64,000 bases of DNA from NCBI RefSeq assembly GCF_001598055.1, contig NZ_CP014844.1, positions 1,914,967 to 1,978,966 on the forward strand, in the 5' to 3' direction. A program made the position numbers and the translations under genes. Below the pieces are notes generated by a model. The model did no database searches, was not told the DNA's origin, and saw only the letters and a list, made by a program, of their open reading frames with translations. This stretch comes from Cupriavidus nantongensis (GTDB taxonomy: Bacteria; Pseudomonadota; Gammaproteobacteria; Burkholderiales; Burkholderiaceae). Shown here one piece after another: positions 34,662 to 42,075 of this stretch; positions within the stretch are counted from its first letter, which is position 1; each line of letters opens with the position of its first letter.

Positions 34662-35591
34662 TCAGAACGAAGCAGCCAATGCCGGCTCCTGCTCCTCGAC
34701 TTGCGCCTCGGGCTCGCGCTCGGCGGGCTCGGCAGGCTGGTCTGCAGCGGGGTCGGCAGCAGTGTCGATGGCTTCGTCGGCTTCGGACGCGGATGCGTCT
34801 TCGGCCGGCGACGCCTCGGCTTGCGCCTGGCTCGTCGGATAGACCTGGGTACCGTCGATCTTGATGAGACCGATGTGGACCAGCGTCGATTCCAGGCTTG
34901 CGGCCGGTTCCCCGGCGTGCTCGCCCTTGGTGCGGATGTACGGATCGATCTTCATGTCGTTCAGACGGAAGGCGATCAGGACCTTACGGTCCCCCTCGAT
35001 GGCCTGGACGCACCGGCGAGCCAGATGCTCGGCTTCCGGGGTGGCGACGATGATGTCGAAGTACCGATACTCCGGTTCATCGACAGGCCCGGCCAGTGCT
35101 GCGACCGTGCAAGAGAGGAACGAGTCGCCAGCCTTCGGGGTGACGTCCTTCACACGATTGAGATAGCCGATGCCGCGGGTGATCAGCTCGTGCTGCTCGA
35201 TCGAAGCCAGTTCGGCCCGGTCGATCAGTTCGGCCTTGAGCAGTCGCGCCTTGAGGGACGCGGCGGCCTGACCCTTCTGCTCACCCTTGTCGCGGATGTA
35301 CGCATCGCCCCACAGGTCACCGAGGCGAAAGCGCACCAGCGGGCGCTGCTTGGGATCGTCAACGCCGATGTAGCGCTGAACGAGCTTCTTGGCCTCGGCT
35401 CCCGAGACCTTGACGTCGAAGTAGCGGTAGCTGGGGTCCCGGGCGGGGCCGACCAGCGCGGCGATGGTGCAAGCCAGGAAAGGCTGCGCACGGCGGCCGC
35501 CCCGGACGGGCACTTCACGGACACGCTGGATGTAGCCGATGCCCGAGGTGTGGAGGTCGAAATACGATTTCTCGTTGGACGTGGTGTTCAT
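34662..35591 (-). CDS. DUF3577 / STY4534-family ICE replication protein
   Basis: A 309-residue protein with two tandem copies of one domain: GIGYIQRVREV...YRYFDVKV (about 17-75) and GIGYLNRVKDV...YRYFDIIV (about 139-195). This is DUF3577, known as STY4534-type ICE replication protein. An acidic Ala/Glu/Pro tail (about 260-309) resembles the tails of SSB-like proteins that recruit partners. ATG 35,591 was chosen because the family N-terminus begins there. It likely supports DNA replication or repair of the excised element. Confidence 0.85.
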   Translation of the reverse strand: MNTTSNEKSYFDLHTSGIGYIQRVREVPVRGGRRAQPFLACTIAALVGPARDPSYRYFDVKVSGAEAKKLVQRYIGVDDPKQRPLVRFRLGDLWGDAYIRDKGEQKGQAAASLKARLLKAELIDRAELASIEQHELITRGIGYLNRVKDVTPKAGDSFLSCTVAALAGPVDEPEYRYFDIIVATPEAEHLARRCVQAIEGDRKVLIAFRLNDMKIDPYIRTKGEHAGEPAASLESTLVHIGLIKIDGTQVYPTSQAQAEASPAEDASASEADEAIDTAADPAADQPAEPAEREPEAQVEEQEPALAASF

Positions 35592-35622
35592 GGTGAATCT
35601 CCATTGGGATGAAGCGGAGACA

Positions 35623-35666
35623 CACCGGCCCACGCATGCGGGGAAGGTGCGTAACCCCGCGGTGGG
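35623..35666 (-). promoter_or_regulatory. Leader hairpin (class 1) of the DUF3577 gene
   Basis: In the transcript GCGGGG pairs with CCCCGC, enclosed by CCCACC pairing with GGCCGGTG; it ends 32 nt before ATG 35,591. Confidence 0.62.
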
Positions 35667-35760
35667 TTGATAAGGCGAAAGCATCCGCCACCAGAGGCTG
35701 GTGGCCGCTCGCGGATGGATGCGGTGCGAGCTGGCTCGGTCACGCAGTGGGAACTGCGCC

Positions 35761-35829
35761 GCAACCTCGAAGACCGATGGTCGCCTGGCATGTCGCTGAC
35801 AACGTCAGCAGGCATGGGGTCAGCATGGC
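35761..35829 (-). ncRNA. Double-hairpin structured motif, copy A
   Basis: On the plus strand: GCAACC pairs imperfectly with GGTCGC, then CTGGCATGT, a hairpin GCTGAC-aac-GTCAGC, then GGCATGGGG and CAGCATGGCC. The same layout with different stem sequences occurs at four other sites, so the paired bases covary. It could be a cis RNA in the leader of the DUF3577 gene or a DNA element. Confidence 0.55.
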
Positions 35830-35853
35830 CGGGCCTTGCGTGCGCGGCAGCAA

Positions 35854-36363
35854 TCAATCGGCATCCGGGCGCTTCCCTTTGTCCTCGCCGCCGGGCGCCT
35901 GCCACAGGCACTTAGGGCCGCGCAGGTGCTCGGGGGTATCGGCGCGCGGCCGGCCGGGACGGCTCCAGGCGCCGCCGCCGCGCGCGCCGACCAGCCGCCA
36001 GCCGGCGGCGCGCAGGCTGGCGCCACCTTCGTCGGACAAGGTGTAGGTGATCAGGCGGATGTAGCCCAGCGCCCTTGCCACCTTCCAGGCCGCGCGGTAA
36101 AGCTTGCTGCAGGCGTTGGGTGCGCCGTCGGTGCACAGCCGCGTGACTTCCAGCGTCCAGCCATCGTCCAGGTGCCGCGCGACCGGACGGCCGACGATGG
36201 CCACGCCGCGGATCAGGTCGCTGTCGGCCAGCGTGACGGCCAGGGCGAACTTCGCACCCTGAACCGGGTGGTGGTGGCGATGGTGTGCCAGCACGAAGGC
36301 ATTGGCCGTGCGGAGCGACACCGGCAGCAGATGCAGCCTCGGCGAGGTCGGCGTCTTATCCAT
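35854..36363 (-). CDS. XF1762-family protein (GNAT-like)
   Basis: A 169-residue protein of the XF1762 family found on phages and ICEs; the fold resembles GNAT acyltransferases. The conserved start LHLLPVSLRTANAFVLAHHRHH and the middle EVTRLCTDGAPNACSKLYRAAWKVARALGY, with RLITYTL, are visible. It is 5 bp downstream of the PAPS reductase-like gene on the same transcript, a pairing seen in phages, so the two probably work together, perhaps in nucleic-acid modification (inference). Confidence 0.82.
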   Translation of the reverse strand: MDKTPTSPRLHLLPVSLRTANAFVLAHHRHHHPVQGAKFALAVTLADSDLIRGVAIVGRPVARHLDDGWTLEVTRLCTDGAPNACSKLYRAAWKVARALGYIRLITYTLSDEGGASLRAAGWRLVGARGGGAWSRPGRPRADTPEHLRGPKCLWQAPGGEDKGKRPDAD

Positions 36364-36368
36364 GCGCG

Positions 36369-37211
36369 TCAGTCGCCGCAGAAGCAGGCGATCGATTCCT
36401 CGGCGGCGTCGAACAGGTCACCCTGGTCGGCGGCGAAGCGCGCCAGGTCGGCGTAGCTGGGACCATCGGCGCGGAATCTGGCGCCGCTGGGCTTGCTCGC
36501 CAGGTTCAGGGACTCCATGCGAATCCACCACACCGCCGCCTCGGGCCGGGCCTTGATGAGCGCCAGGCGCTGCCCGCGCGGCTTCAGAAAGCATAGGTCG
36601 CAGTTGCCTTCGAGCGTGCGCCCGTTCACTGTCAGCAGGTCCAGGTTGAATGGCTGCACCTGCCAGAAGGCGCCCACATCGCGCACGGTGATGCCGGCGT
36701 CCGCCAGCGGCATGCACATGGTCTCGTGGGTCGATTCGGTGGAGTGCCCGCGTGCGCGGATCTTTGATACACGCCGCTGCTCGTCGGCGCGGATGCCGAT
36801 CATCTGGTCCCAGTCCGTCCAGCCCAGATGCCGCAGATAGCGGTGCATGGGGCGTATCTTCAGGCTGGTCGTGCAGCCGCGAGCGACGGGATTGGGCAGG
36901 TACTGGCGCTTACGGATCAGCGCCTCGAATGGCCCGCCCTGACGGCTGGCTTGGTCGAAATCGACCAGCGCGAAGCCAGGCTCCGTGGGCAGGTATTCCA
37001 GCCAGTGGATCGGCACCTGCCAGTGCTCGGCGCAGTCGCGCACGAAGCGCAGGGTTGCTTCCACTTCCTTGCCGGTGTTGGCGAAGCAGACCACCGTGTC
37101 GGCAGGGAGGCCGCCGTTGGCCTGCAGCACGCGCCAGAGCAGGTAGGCGCTGGTGCGTCCCCCCGAAAAGCTGATGCAGGTGGGCTGACTGATCTTGAAC
37201 GGGTCGTGCAT
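36369..37211 (-). CDS. Phosphoadenosine phosphosulfate reductase-family (PP-loop) protein
   Basis: A 280-residue PP-loop ATP pyrophosphatase fold: ISFSGGRTSAYLLW (about 13-26) is the nucleotide loop. Further marks are CFANTGKE, LPNPVARGCTTSLKIRPM and a Cys pair NCDLCFLK, with FCGD at the C-terminus. Metabolic PAPS reductases differ; this mobile-element branch is closer to phage and DndC-like sulfur or base-modifying proteins. Its substrate is unknown. The gene lies between a terminator (37,309-37,335) and the XF1762 gene. Confidence 0.85.
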   Translation of the reverse strand: MHDPFKISQPTCISFSGGRTSAYLLWRVLQANGGLPADTVVCFANTGKEVEATLRFVRDCAEHWQVPIHWLEYLPTEPGFALVDFDQASRQGGPFEALIRKRQYLPNPVARGCTTSLKIRPMHRYLRHLGWTDWDQMIGIRADEQRRVSKIRARGHSTESTHETMCMPLADAGITVRDVGAFWQVQPFNLDLLTVNGRTLEGNCDLCFLKPRGQRLALIKARPEAAVWWIRMESLNLASKPSGARFRADGPSYADLARFAADQGDLFDAAEESIACFCGD

Positions 37212-37308
37212 GCGGTCGTCTCCGGTGGCATGCCGGCGCTGTGGCCGGCGGGGCGTGCCTTGGCGGCTGGAGACGAACGCGCATGCGCGGCGATGGCCGC
37301 GGTGCGAA

Positions 37309-37335
37309 CAAAAGAAAGCCCCCGGTGCGGGGGCT
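37309..37335 (-). terminator. Intrinsic terminator after the DUF3085 gene
   Basis: Transcript AGCCCCC-GCACC-GGGGGCU followed by UUCUUUUG. It is 27 bp past the DUF3085 stop at 37,362 and about 100 bp before the PAPS reductase-like gene, which therefore needs its own promoter in 37,212-37,308. Confidence 0.85.
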
Positions 37336-37361
37336 GCGAGGGCTGCGCGGCGGTTGCCGCT

Positions 37362-37715
37362 TCAGGCGGGAGGCACCACGGCCAAGGACAGGTGCGTGGC
37401 GGTGGCGGACTGCACGAGATCGTCCGCCGAGTGCAGGAGGCGCGTGAACAGGCCGTCCTTCGGGTCGAAATACTCCGCAAAATCGTCGCCGCCCAGCTCG
37501 CGGCCGGCGAGGTGCCACCAGTCATCGAACGGGTCGGTGTCCGGGTTGCAGCCGACCGCGTAGGCGAGCAGTTGCTGGCGTCCATCCGGGCGACGCTCCC
37601 CACGCTCGGCGAGGAAGTACACGCCCTGGTCCTTGACCAGGACGATGCGGCACTGATTGGCGATGGCTTCGGTCAGCACGGGGCGCAGGTCGGCGCCTTT
37701 GAATCGCAGTGACAT
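37362..37715 (-). CDS. DUF3085-family ICE protein
   Basis: A 117-residue protein of the DUF3085 family: RIVLVKDQGVYFLAERG and the aromatic/acidic DTDPFDDWWHLAGRELGGDDFAEYF are its landmarks. It is soluble with no catalytic motif. ATG 37,715 follows CAGGAGA. Such genes are common on ICEs and plasmids; the role is unknown. Confidence 0.83.
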   Translation of the reverse strand: MSLRFKGADLRPVLTEAIANQCRIVLVKDQGVYFLAERGERRPDGRQQLLAYAVGCNPDTDPFDDWWHLAGRELGGDDFAEYFDPKDGLFTRLLHSADDLVQSATATHLSLAVVPPA

Positions 37716-37745
37716 GGATGAAATCTCCTGTGTGAAAAAAGAGAA

Positions 37746-37775
37746 AGGCCCTCCACCCGATGGGATGAAGGGCCT
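37746..37775 (-). promoter_or_regulatory. Leader hairpin (class 1) of the DUF3085 gene, terminator-like
   Basis: In the transcript AGGCCC pairs with GGGCCU around an inner CCC-AUC-GGG, followed by UUUCUCUUUUUU and the CAGGAG ribosome site. It is a full terminator signature placed directly in front of a gene, suggesting regulated read-through. Confidence 0.68.
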
Positions 37776-37838
37776 GTAGGGCACGCGGCCGGAATGGCTG
37801 GAACGCCGTGGCGGGTGCCTCGGGTCAGTCGAGGGGCG

Positions 37839-38663
37839 TCATGCCGGGACGGCTTGGCGCTTACGGGCCGCCTTCGCGTCGAGGATGCTCACGTCGATCT
37901 GGCGCCAGCGCCCGTCGTCGATGAGCCGCTCCAGCACTTCGCCGAGCATGTCGAAATACACCTCGTCGTGCCGATCGACCAGTTCGACCGATTCACCGTT
38001 CTGACGGTGCAGTTCCACCACGTAGGTGTCTCCGCCGCGGTCGTAGAGGATCGTCACCCGGCCCTCGAACTTCGCGGTCGAGACCGTGAAGCTGATCGCC
38101 GGCGGGGTCTCGATGATCTTGGAGGGCGTGGGATCGACCCAGGTGAAGTCGCGGGCACCGGCATCCACCAGCATGTGGGTGAGGCGCCGGAAGCGATCGG
38201 GGGCCGGCATCTCCTCCAACTGCTCGATGAGCTGGCCCAACTCCATGCACTGCGGCGTGGGAATGGGCAGCTTGGCCGGCGCCGAGCCGAGGATGTGCCT
38301 CGTGATGGTGTATGGCGTTCCATCCGAAGTCTTCTCGGTGATGACCTCCGGCGTGTCCGCGCGCAGTCCGTCGAAGCGACGACGGGCATAGGGTTGGACA
38401 TGCACCTTGGCGCCTTCGGCAGGAACCGTGGTCACCAGGTTGGGATCGAGCACCGCGAACTCGGAAGGCTTGAGCTTGACGACGATGGCATCGTCGGTCG
38501 CGGCGACCACCTTGCCGTCGAAGGGTTGGGCATCGATGGCGAAGCCCAGCGTTGAGGACAGCGGCTGATCATCGAACACACGGTACTTGAACGACCGCAC
38601 GTTGCGGGGCACATGGCCGGCGACCAGCGAAGGCATCATGGATTTGATAAGGGAACGGTCCAT
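37839..38663 (-). CDS. Conserved ICE protein, unknown function
   Basis: A 274-residue protein, mostly beta-rich in its first half (GKVVAATDDAIVVKLKPSEFAVLD) with a helical segment (ECMELGQLIEQLEEMP region) and a C-terminal part ending in a basic tail. No recognised domain, signal peptide or membrane helix. ATG 38,663 was chosen for the AAGGAG ribosome site just upstream; the open frame continues into the structured leader and is not coding. Confidence 0.75.
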   Translation of the reverse strand: MDRSLIKSMMPSLVAGHVPRNVRSFKYRVFDDQPLSSTLGFAIDAQPFDGKVVAATDDAIVVKLKPSEFAVLDPNLVTTVPAEGAKVHVQPYARRRFDGLRADTPEVITEKTSDGTPYTITRHILGSAPAKLPIPTPQCMELGQLIEQLEEMPAPDRFRRLTHMLVDAGARDFTWVDPTPSKIIETPPAISFTVSTAKFEGRVTILYDRGGDTYVVELHRQNGESVELVDRHDEVYFDMLGEVLERLIDDGRWRQIDVSILDAKAARKRQAVPA

Positions 38664-38694
38664 GGGGAAACTCCTTGAGGAAAAACAAGGGATT

Positions 38695-38729
38695 CCCCGC
38701 CCGCAAGGGAGAGGTCCCTTGTGGGTGGC
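38695..38729 (-). promoter_or_regulatory. Leader hairpin (class 1)
   Basis: CAAGGGA and TCCCTTG form a perfect 7-bp stem with a CCTC loop, enclosed by CCACCC and GGGCGGGG. UUGUUUUUCC and AAGGAG follow before ATG 38,663. Confidence 0.68.
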
Positions 38730-38785
38730 GTGGACGGACGCGGTAGGTCCGTAGGAAGAAACGACCAGCACGGTTTCCCGTGCTT

Positions 38786-38854
38786 GCAGCCTCGAAGGTC
38801 TCGACTGCCTGGGCATGTGTCGGCAGCGCCGACGGACATGGGGCAAGCATGGCC
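38786..38854 (-). ncRNA. Double-hairpin structured motif, copy B
   Basis: Plus strand: GCAG...CTGC arm, CTGGGCATGT, hairpin GTCGGC-agc-GCCGAC, GGACATGGGG, then AAGCATGGCC. The stem differs from copy A while the CATGT/ACATG frame and the GCATGGCC end are kept. It lies in a 288-bp gap between a terminator and the 38,663 start, so it may be a 5' leader. Confidence 0.58.
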
Positions 38855-38919
38855 CCGGGGTGATCGGCCTGCCCGCAGGAAACGGCACCGCACCACGCCC
38901 GCATTCCTGTGCTGCATAC

Positions 38920-38944
38920 AAGAAAAAGCCCCTCGAAAGGGGCT
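38920..38944 (-). terminator. Intrinsic terminator after the 92-residue ICE protein gene
   Basis: Transcript AGCCCC-UUUCGA-GGGGCU followed by UUUUCUU, 8 bp past the stop at 38,952. Confidence 0.87.
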
Positions 38945-38951
38945 GGAGGGG

Positions 38952-39230
38952 TCAGGCTTGGTACACGAAGTAGTGCTCGCGCTGACGCGGAAAGAACACG
39001 TGCTTCCACGTATCCCCGCTTGTGTTGCCACCGTCGAAGATGACCATTTCGTAGTCATCCACGTCGGTGTCCACCAGGTCGGCGCTGGCGATATGGCGCA
39101 TGTGCAGCATGCCGCTCATGCGCTCGAATACCAGGATCTGGCCGATGGCATCGTCCTGGCTCATGGCGTTGACGCAGGCTCCAAGCTGGTGCTCAAAGTC
39201 GGATGCGGGTGTGATGAGGTCGGGGAACAT
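38952..39230 (-). CDS. Small ICE protein, unknown function
   Basis: A 92-residue acidic protein starting MFPDLITPASDFEHQLGAC and ending in an aromatic beta segment (HVFFPRQREHYFVYQA). Clear flanking signals (leader hairpin before, terminator after) support it as an independent small transcription unit. Family not recognised. Confidence 0.72.
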   Translation of the reverse strand: MFPDLITPASDFEHQLGACVNAMSQDDAIGQILVFERMSGMLHMRHIASADLVDTDVDDYEMVIFDGGNTSGDTWKHVFFPRQREHYFVYQA

Positions 39231-39252
39231 GGGATCGCTCCTGTGAAAGTGC

Positions 39253-39286
39253 GCCGGCCCGGCTCCCTGGTGGGAGACGGGCCGGC
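39253..39286 (-). promoter_or_regulatory. Leader hairpin
   Basis: A 9-bp perfect stem (GCCGGCCCG with CGGGCCGGC) encloses CTCCC/GGGAG, followed in the transcript by CACUUUCACAGGAG and ATG 39,230. It is stronger than the other class 1 hairpins. Confidence 0.66.
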
Positions 39287-39468
39287 ATGCGGTGATGAAA
39301 AGGAAGGCTGGAGATGTGTCTGGCAGCTATTCGCCGGCCAGCGGCAGGCCCGGCAACACGGGTGCGTCGGCATCGAGATGCGGTGATGAAAAGGAAGGCT
39401 GGAGATGTGTCTGGCAGCTATTCGCCGGCCAGCGGCAGGCCCGGCAACACGGGTGCGTCGGCATCGAG
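39287..39468. repeat. Perfect 91-bp tandem duplication at the 3' end of an ICE gene
   Basis: Copies 39,287-39,377 and 39,378-39,468 are identical. The right copy contains the last codons and stop (39,418) of the gene that starts at 40,155; the left copy is a non-coding duplicate just downstream. The unit is not a multiple of three but lies past the stop, so the protein is unaffected. Confidence 0.93.
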
Positions 39469-40155
39469 GATGAGGATGCGCACGTCGGCCTGGCCGGCCA
39501 GTGCAAGGATCTGTGCCAGGTCGTCCGGCATGCCCTTGCTGCGGTGCTCCTGCCGAAGCTGCTCGGCGGTGATCCCCTCGACGTCCTGCAGGTGCTGGTC
39601 CGTCCAGGGCGTGGAGACCAGCTTGACGCCGATCGCCGGGCTGTAGGGAACCCGGAACGCAACGAACAAAAAGGCCTCCGGCGTCGCGAGGTCCGCCAGG
39701 TTGGCCAGGTACTGGCCGGTTTCATGGCTGATGTGCGCGCTGCTGACTTCCCAGCACCGGCTGTAGTAGCCGGTCTCGAAGCTCAACCGCTGCACGACTT
39801 CCCGTGCGGCCTCGGCCGAATAAGTGTCGCCGACGTGGACGGGGCGGCCGTCGAAGTCGTCGCCGTGGATCGCGTACACCACGGCACCCACCACGCCTTC
39901 GCCGCTGACGCCTTCAACGGCATCGCATTCGGCCATCAGTGCGGCGCCGACAGGTTCGGTGCCAGTCCTGACCACCGCGAAGCCGCCGGTGACGATGCAG
40001 GGGGAAGAAACCAGTGCCTCGTCGGAGAGGTGATGCTGGCTCGGGTGGATGTTTAGCCAGACATGCGGGCTTCCGTCCTCGTGGCTGATGGACAGCGTGC
40101 GGACGATTTTCAGATTCCAGTAGCCGCGTAGAAAGGGATTGGGATTCTGGGACAT
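39418..40155 (-). CDS. Conserved ICE protein, unknown function
   Basis: A 245-residue protein with the N-terminal segment LKIVRTLSISHEDGSPHVWLNIH and a C-terminal QADVRILILDADAPVLPGLPLAGE, found in plasmid and ICE proteins of unknown function. Mixed alpha/beta, soluble. ATG 40,155 was chosen where homologues begin and where CTGTTGGAGA supplies a ribosome site. Its last 17 codons are copied in the 91-bp tandem duplication downstream. Confidence 0.76.
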   Translation of the reverse strand: MSQNPNPFLRGYWNLKIVRTLSISHEDGSPHVWLNIHPSQHHLSDEALVSSPCIVTGGFAVVRTGTEPVGAALMAECDAVEGVSGEGVVGAVVYAIHGDDFDGRPVHVGDTYSAEAAREVVQRLSFETGYYSRCWEVSSAHISHETGQYLANLADLATPEAFLFVAFRVPYSPAIGVKLVSTPWTDQHLQDVEGITAEQLRQEHRSKGMPDDLAQILALAGQADVRILILDADAPVLPGLPLAGE

Positions 40156-40189
40156 GGGATTTCTCCAACAGAATAATGATGGAGCCAAT

Positions 40190-40220
40190 CCCCGCCACCG
40201 GGAATTGACCCCGGTGGGTG
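40190..40220 (-). promoter_or_regulatory. Leader hairpin (class 1)
   Basis: CCACCCACCGGGG, a TCAAT loop, then TCCCGGTGGCGGGG in the transcript: perfect inner stem CACCGGG/CCCGGTG. It lies 35 nt before ATG 40,155. Confidence 0.65.
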
Positions 40221-40238
40221 GAAAGAAAGGGAACAGCG

Positions 40239-40925
40239 TCAGGTGGCGCTGATCGTTGGCGTTTGGGCCAATCGCTCGGCGACGCGCCGGCGCAAATTCA
40301 TGCGGAATGGCTCGTCGCTGACGCCCGCCAGCAGATTGATGGTCTCCAGCGCGAGCAGGGCCGAAGCCTCTTCGATGTCGGCGGCCACAATGGCCTTGCG
40401 CAATTGGTCGCCGAGCTGGAGGGCCTGGGAGGAGGAGCTGATGACGCGAACCGCGCGGCTCAGGTAGCAGCCGTTGCCGCCGAACTCGAATAGCCGCGGC
40501 TTGCTGCAATACCAGCATCCCTCGAACTGGATGGCGGTCAGGTGGTGGCCGTCATCGAACCGGGTGGCGATCAGAAACAACGCATCGAGATCGGCGGTGC
40601 CCTCGAACGAATGACGCTCGATCAAGTTCGCCAGCTCGTCGTCCTCATCAGCACCGAAGTGCACGGCGAGCAATTCGAGCAGCGGCGGGATCGACAACCC
40701 TTCGTCGTCCGGCATCGGAATGCCGAGTTGCGTGGCAAAGCCTTCCAGGCCATCGAGCACGTCCGGCCATTGCGGATTGGTGGTCTCGGCGATCTGGGCG
40801 ATGTAGGCCTGCCCGTTGCAGGGGTGGCTCTCGTCCAGCGCGAAGGTGCCGAACAGCGCCTGGATGACGGGCGTCACTCGGTCGAGCACGAGAACGCCGG
40901 TGGCTTCGTAGTAGTTGTTGGCCAT
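40239..40925 (-). CDS. Conserved ICE protein, unknown function
   Basis: A 228-residue acidic protein. The first 90 residues begin MANNYYEATGVLVLDRVTP; a strand-rich middle (HHLTAIQFEGCWYCSKPRLFEFGG) resembles a sensor-like beta fold; the last 70 residues are helical. No known domain. It has a GGAG-like ribosome site and a hairpin leader in its 181-bp upstream gap. Confidence 0.74.
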   Translation of the reverse strand: MANNYYEATGVLVLDRVTPVIQALFGTFALDESHPCNGQAYIAQIAETTNPQWPDVLDGLEGFATQLGIPMPDDEGLSIPPLLELLAVHFGADEDDELANLIERHSFEGTADLDALFLIATRFDDGHHLTAIQFEGCWYCSKPRLFEFGGNGCYLSRAVRVISSSSQALQLGDQLRKAIVAADIEEASALLALETINLLAGVSDEPFRMNLRRRVAERLAQTPTISAT

Positions 40926-40962
40926 GAAGGCTCCTTTCGATGAATGAACGGAGCCAGCCCTT

Positions 40963-40980
40963 GCGGACGATGGCATCCGC
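40963..40980 (-). promoter_or_regulatory. Leader hairpin
   Basis: GCGGA pairs with TCCGC around an 8-nt loop, 38 nt before ATG 40,925 in the transcript. It is weaker than the class 1 series. Confidence 0.4.
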
Positions 40981-41028
40981 AGAGTAACCGCCTGATGCCA
41001 GATGGCACTGGGCGGGGAGAAAATGCGA

Positions 41029-41059
41029 GGGACATGGCCTCGGACGAGGCGCATGTCCC
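41029..41059 (-). ncRNA. Double-hairpin structured motif, copy E (reduced)
   Basis: A near-perfect hairpin: GGGACATG with CATGTCCC enclosing GCCTCG-ga-CGAGGC. It keeps the CATG-stem-CATG frame and the following CATGGGG of copies A and B with a new stem sequence, but lacks the GCAGCC arm. Confidence 0.55.
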
Positions 41060-41106
41060 TCATGGGGTCGCGTGAACGCAGTGATGAAGATGTGCCAGGG
41101 ACCGGC

Positions 41107-41499
41107 TCACCAACCGCTGTAGTTCAGCAGCAGGTTGGCGATCACCTGGCGACGAGGCAGATCGAGGCCGTCGAAGTCCGACAACCCGTTGAAGTGGCAG
41201 CGCTTGAGCATGGCACCGCCCTCGCGCGCGTTGTAGAAGCTGACCATCGCGGACAGAAACATGCGTTCCCCGCTGCTCAGGACGCCGAGGGCGTCGTTGA
41301 GGCGCAGCATGTCGGGACGCAGATCCCACTTGCTCTTGGCCTGGTTCAGACCTTCACGGGTGCCATCGCCAAACCATTGCGGGCCGGCGATCTCGACACC
41401 ACGCTTCCATGCCTCGAAAAAGGCTTGGGGCGCGGCGCTGAAATGCCGTTCTTCCCGAACGATCTGATCGACGACTTCCTGTGGCAGTAGCTGGTTCAT
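41107..41499 (-). CDS. Conserved ICE protein, unknown function
   Basis: A 130-residue, largely helical protein (VDQIVREERHFSAAPQAFFEAWKRGVEIAGPQWF cannot be assigned to a domain here). It contains LGVLSSGERMFLSAMVSFYN, a segment seen in other plasmid proteins of unknown function. It is co-transcribed with the 73-residue gene 21 bp upstream. Confidence 0.72.
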   Translation of the reverse strand: MNQLLPQEVVDQIVREERHFSAAPQAFFEAWKRGVEIAGPQWFGDGTREGLNQAKSKWDLRPDMLRLNDALGVLSSGERMFLSAMVSFYNAREGGAMLKRCHFNGLSDFDGLDLPRRQVIANLLLNYSGW

Positions 41500-41520
41500 G
41501 ACGTGATTCCTCCAGTTGGA

Positions 41521-41742
41521 TCAGGGAATGGCGAGCTGGGACCAGCCGCCTCTTTCGAGGGCACGTTGAGCCGCGGCATGGCTGCGGAAGTACTCACGAG
41601 ATTCCCGCGAGACGGGACCTTCGGTATCGCGCGTGCCGATGTAGTGGCCGGCGGCGCTGTGCAGGACTTCGAGCGGCAGGAACTTGCCGCAGTAGGTCAA
41701 GGCCAATTGACCGAATCGGCCGAAAGAGGCTTGCTGGGACAT
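41521..41742 (-). CDS. Small ICE protein, unknown function
   Basis: A 73-residue protein, MSQQASFGRFGQLALTYCGK at the N-terminus, then a short alpha/beta core with YIGTRDTEGPVSRESREYF. ATG 41,742 has AAGGAG 9 nt upstream. Not recognised; it heads a two-gene unit after a 333-bp structured gap. Confidence 0.7.
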   Translation of the reverse strand: MSQQASFGRFGQLALTYCGKFLPLEVLHSAAGHYIGTRDTEGPVSRESREYFRSHAAAQRALERGGWSQLAIP

Positions 41743-41761
41743 GGATGGGCTCCTTGGAAAA

Positions 41762-41796
41762 GCGGGGCCCTGTCCCTCACGGGATGGCAGCTCCCG
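41762..41796 (-). promoter_or_regulatory. Leader hairpin (class 1)
   Basis: GCGGG...CCCGC outer arms enclose TCCC-GTGA-GGGA in the transcript, just before the ribosome site of ATG 41,742. Confidence 0.58.
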
Positions 41797-41890
41797 CACG
41801 CGGTTGAAAAAAAGCATCAGCGTCTTGGGGACGCGCGTCCGCGCAATGGATGCGATGCGGACTGGTGGGTTGCGCGGAGAGAACCCCGCG

Positions 41891-41943
41891 GCAGCCTGAA
41901 ACCCTGGCTGCTGGCATGTGCTGACGAATCAGCGAACATGCGG
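41891..41943 (-). ncRNA. Double-hairpin structured motif, copy C
   Basis: Plus strand: GCAGCC-tgaaaccct-GGCTGC, TGGCATGT, GCTGA-cgaa-TCAGC, GAACATGCGG. Both hairpins are perfect. It lies in the 333-bp gap 41,743-42,075, between a terminator (42,021-42,049) and the class 1 hairpin of the next gene. Confidence 0.62.
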
Positions 41944-42020
41944 ACAGCTTCGTGAGGGTGCCGCGCCACGTCAGTTGGAAATCGGCATCTGGTCCAGCCC
42001 CGATTGATGTGCGCAGGGAC

Positions 42021-42049
42021 AAAGAAAAGCCCCGCAACGAGTGCGGGGC
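42021..42049 (-). terminator. Intrinsic terminator after the 185-residue ICE protein gene
   Basis: Perfect 8-bp stem GCCCCGCA/TGCGGGGC followed on the minus strand by UUUUCUUU, 27 bp past the stop at 42,076. Confidence 0.88.
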
Positions 42050-42075
42050 GGTCATGACGGTGCGGTGAGGCTGGA

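Noticed and set aside
38786..38854. Double-hairpin motif considered as an insertion-sequence end or REP element
   Set aside because: Copies keep pairing while changing sequence and lie only in gene leaders of one row, unlike mobile repeats, which keep sequence.
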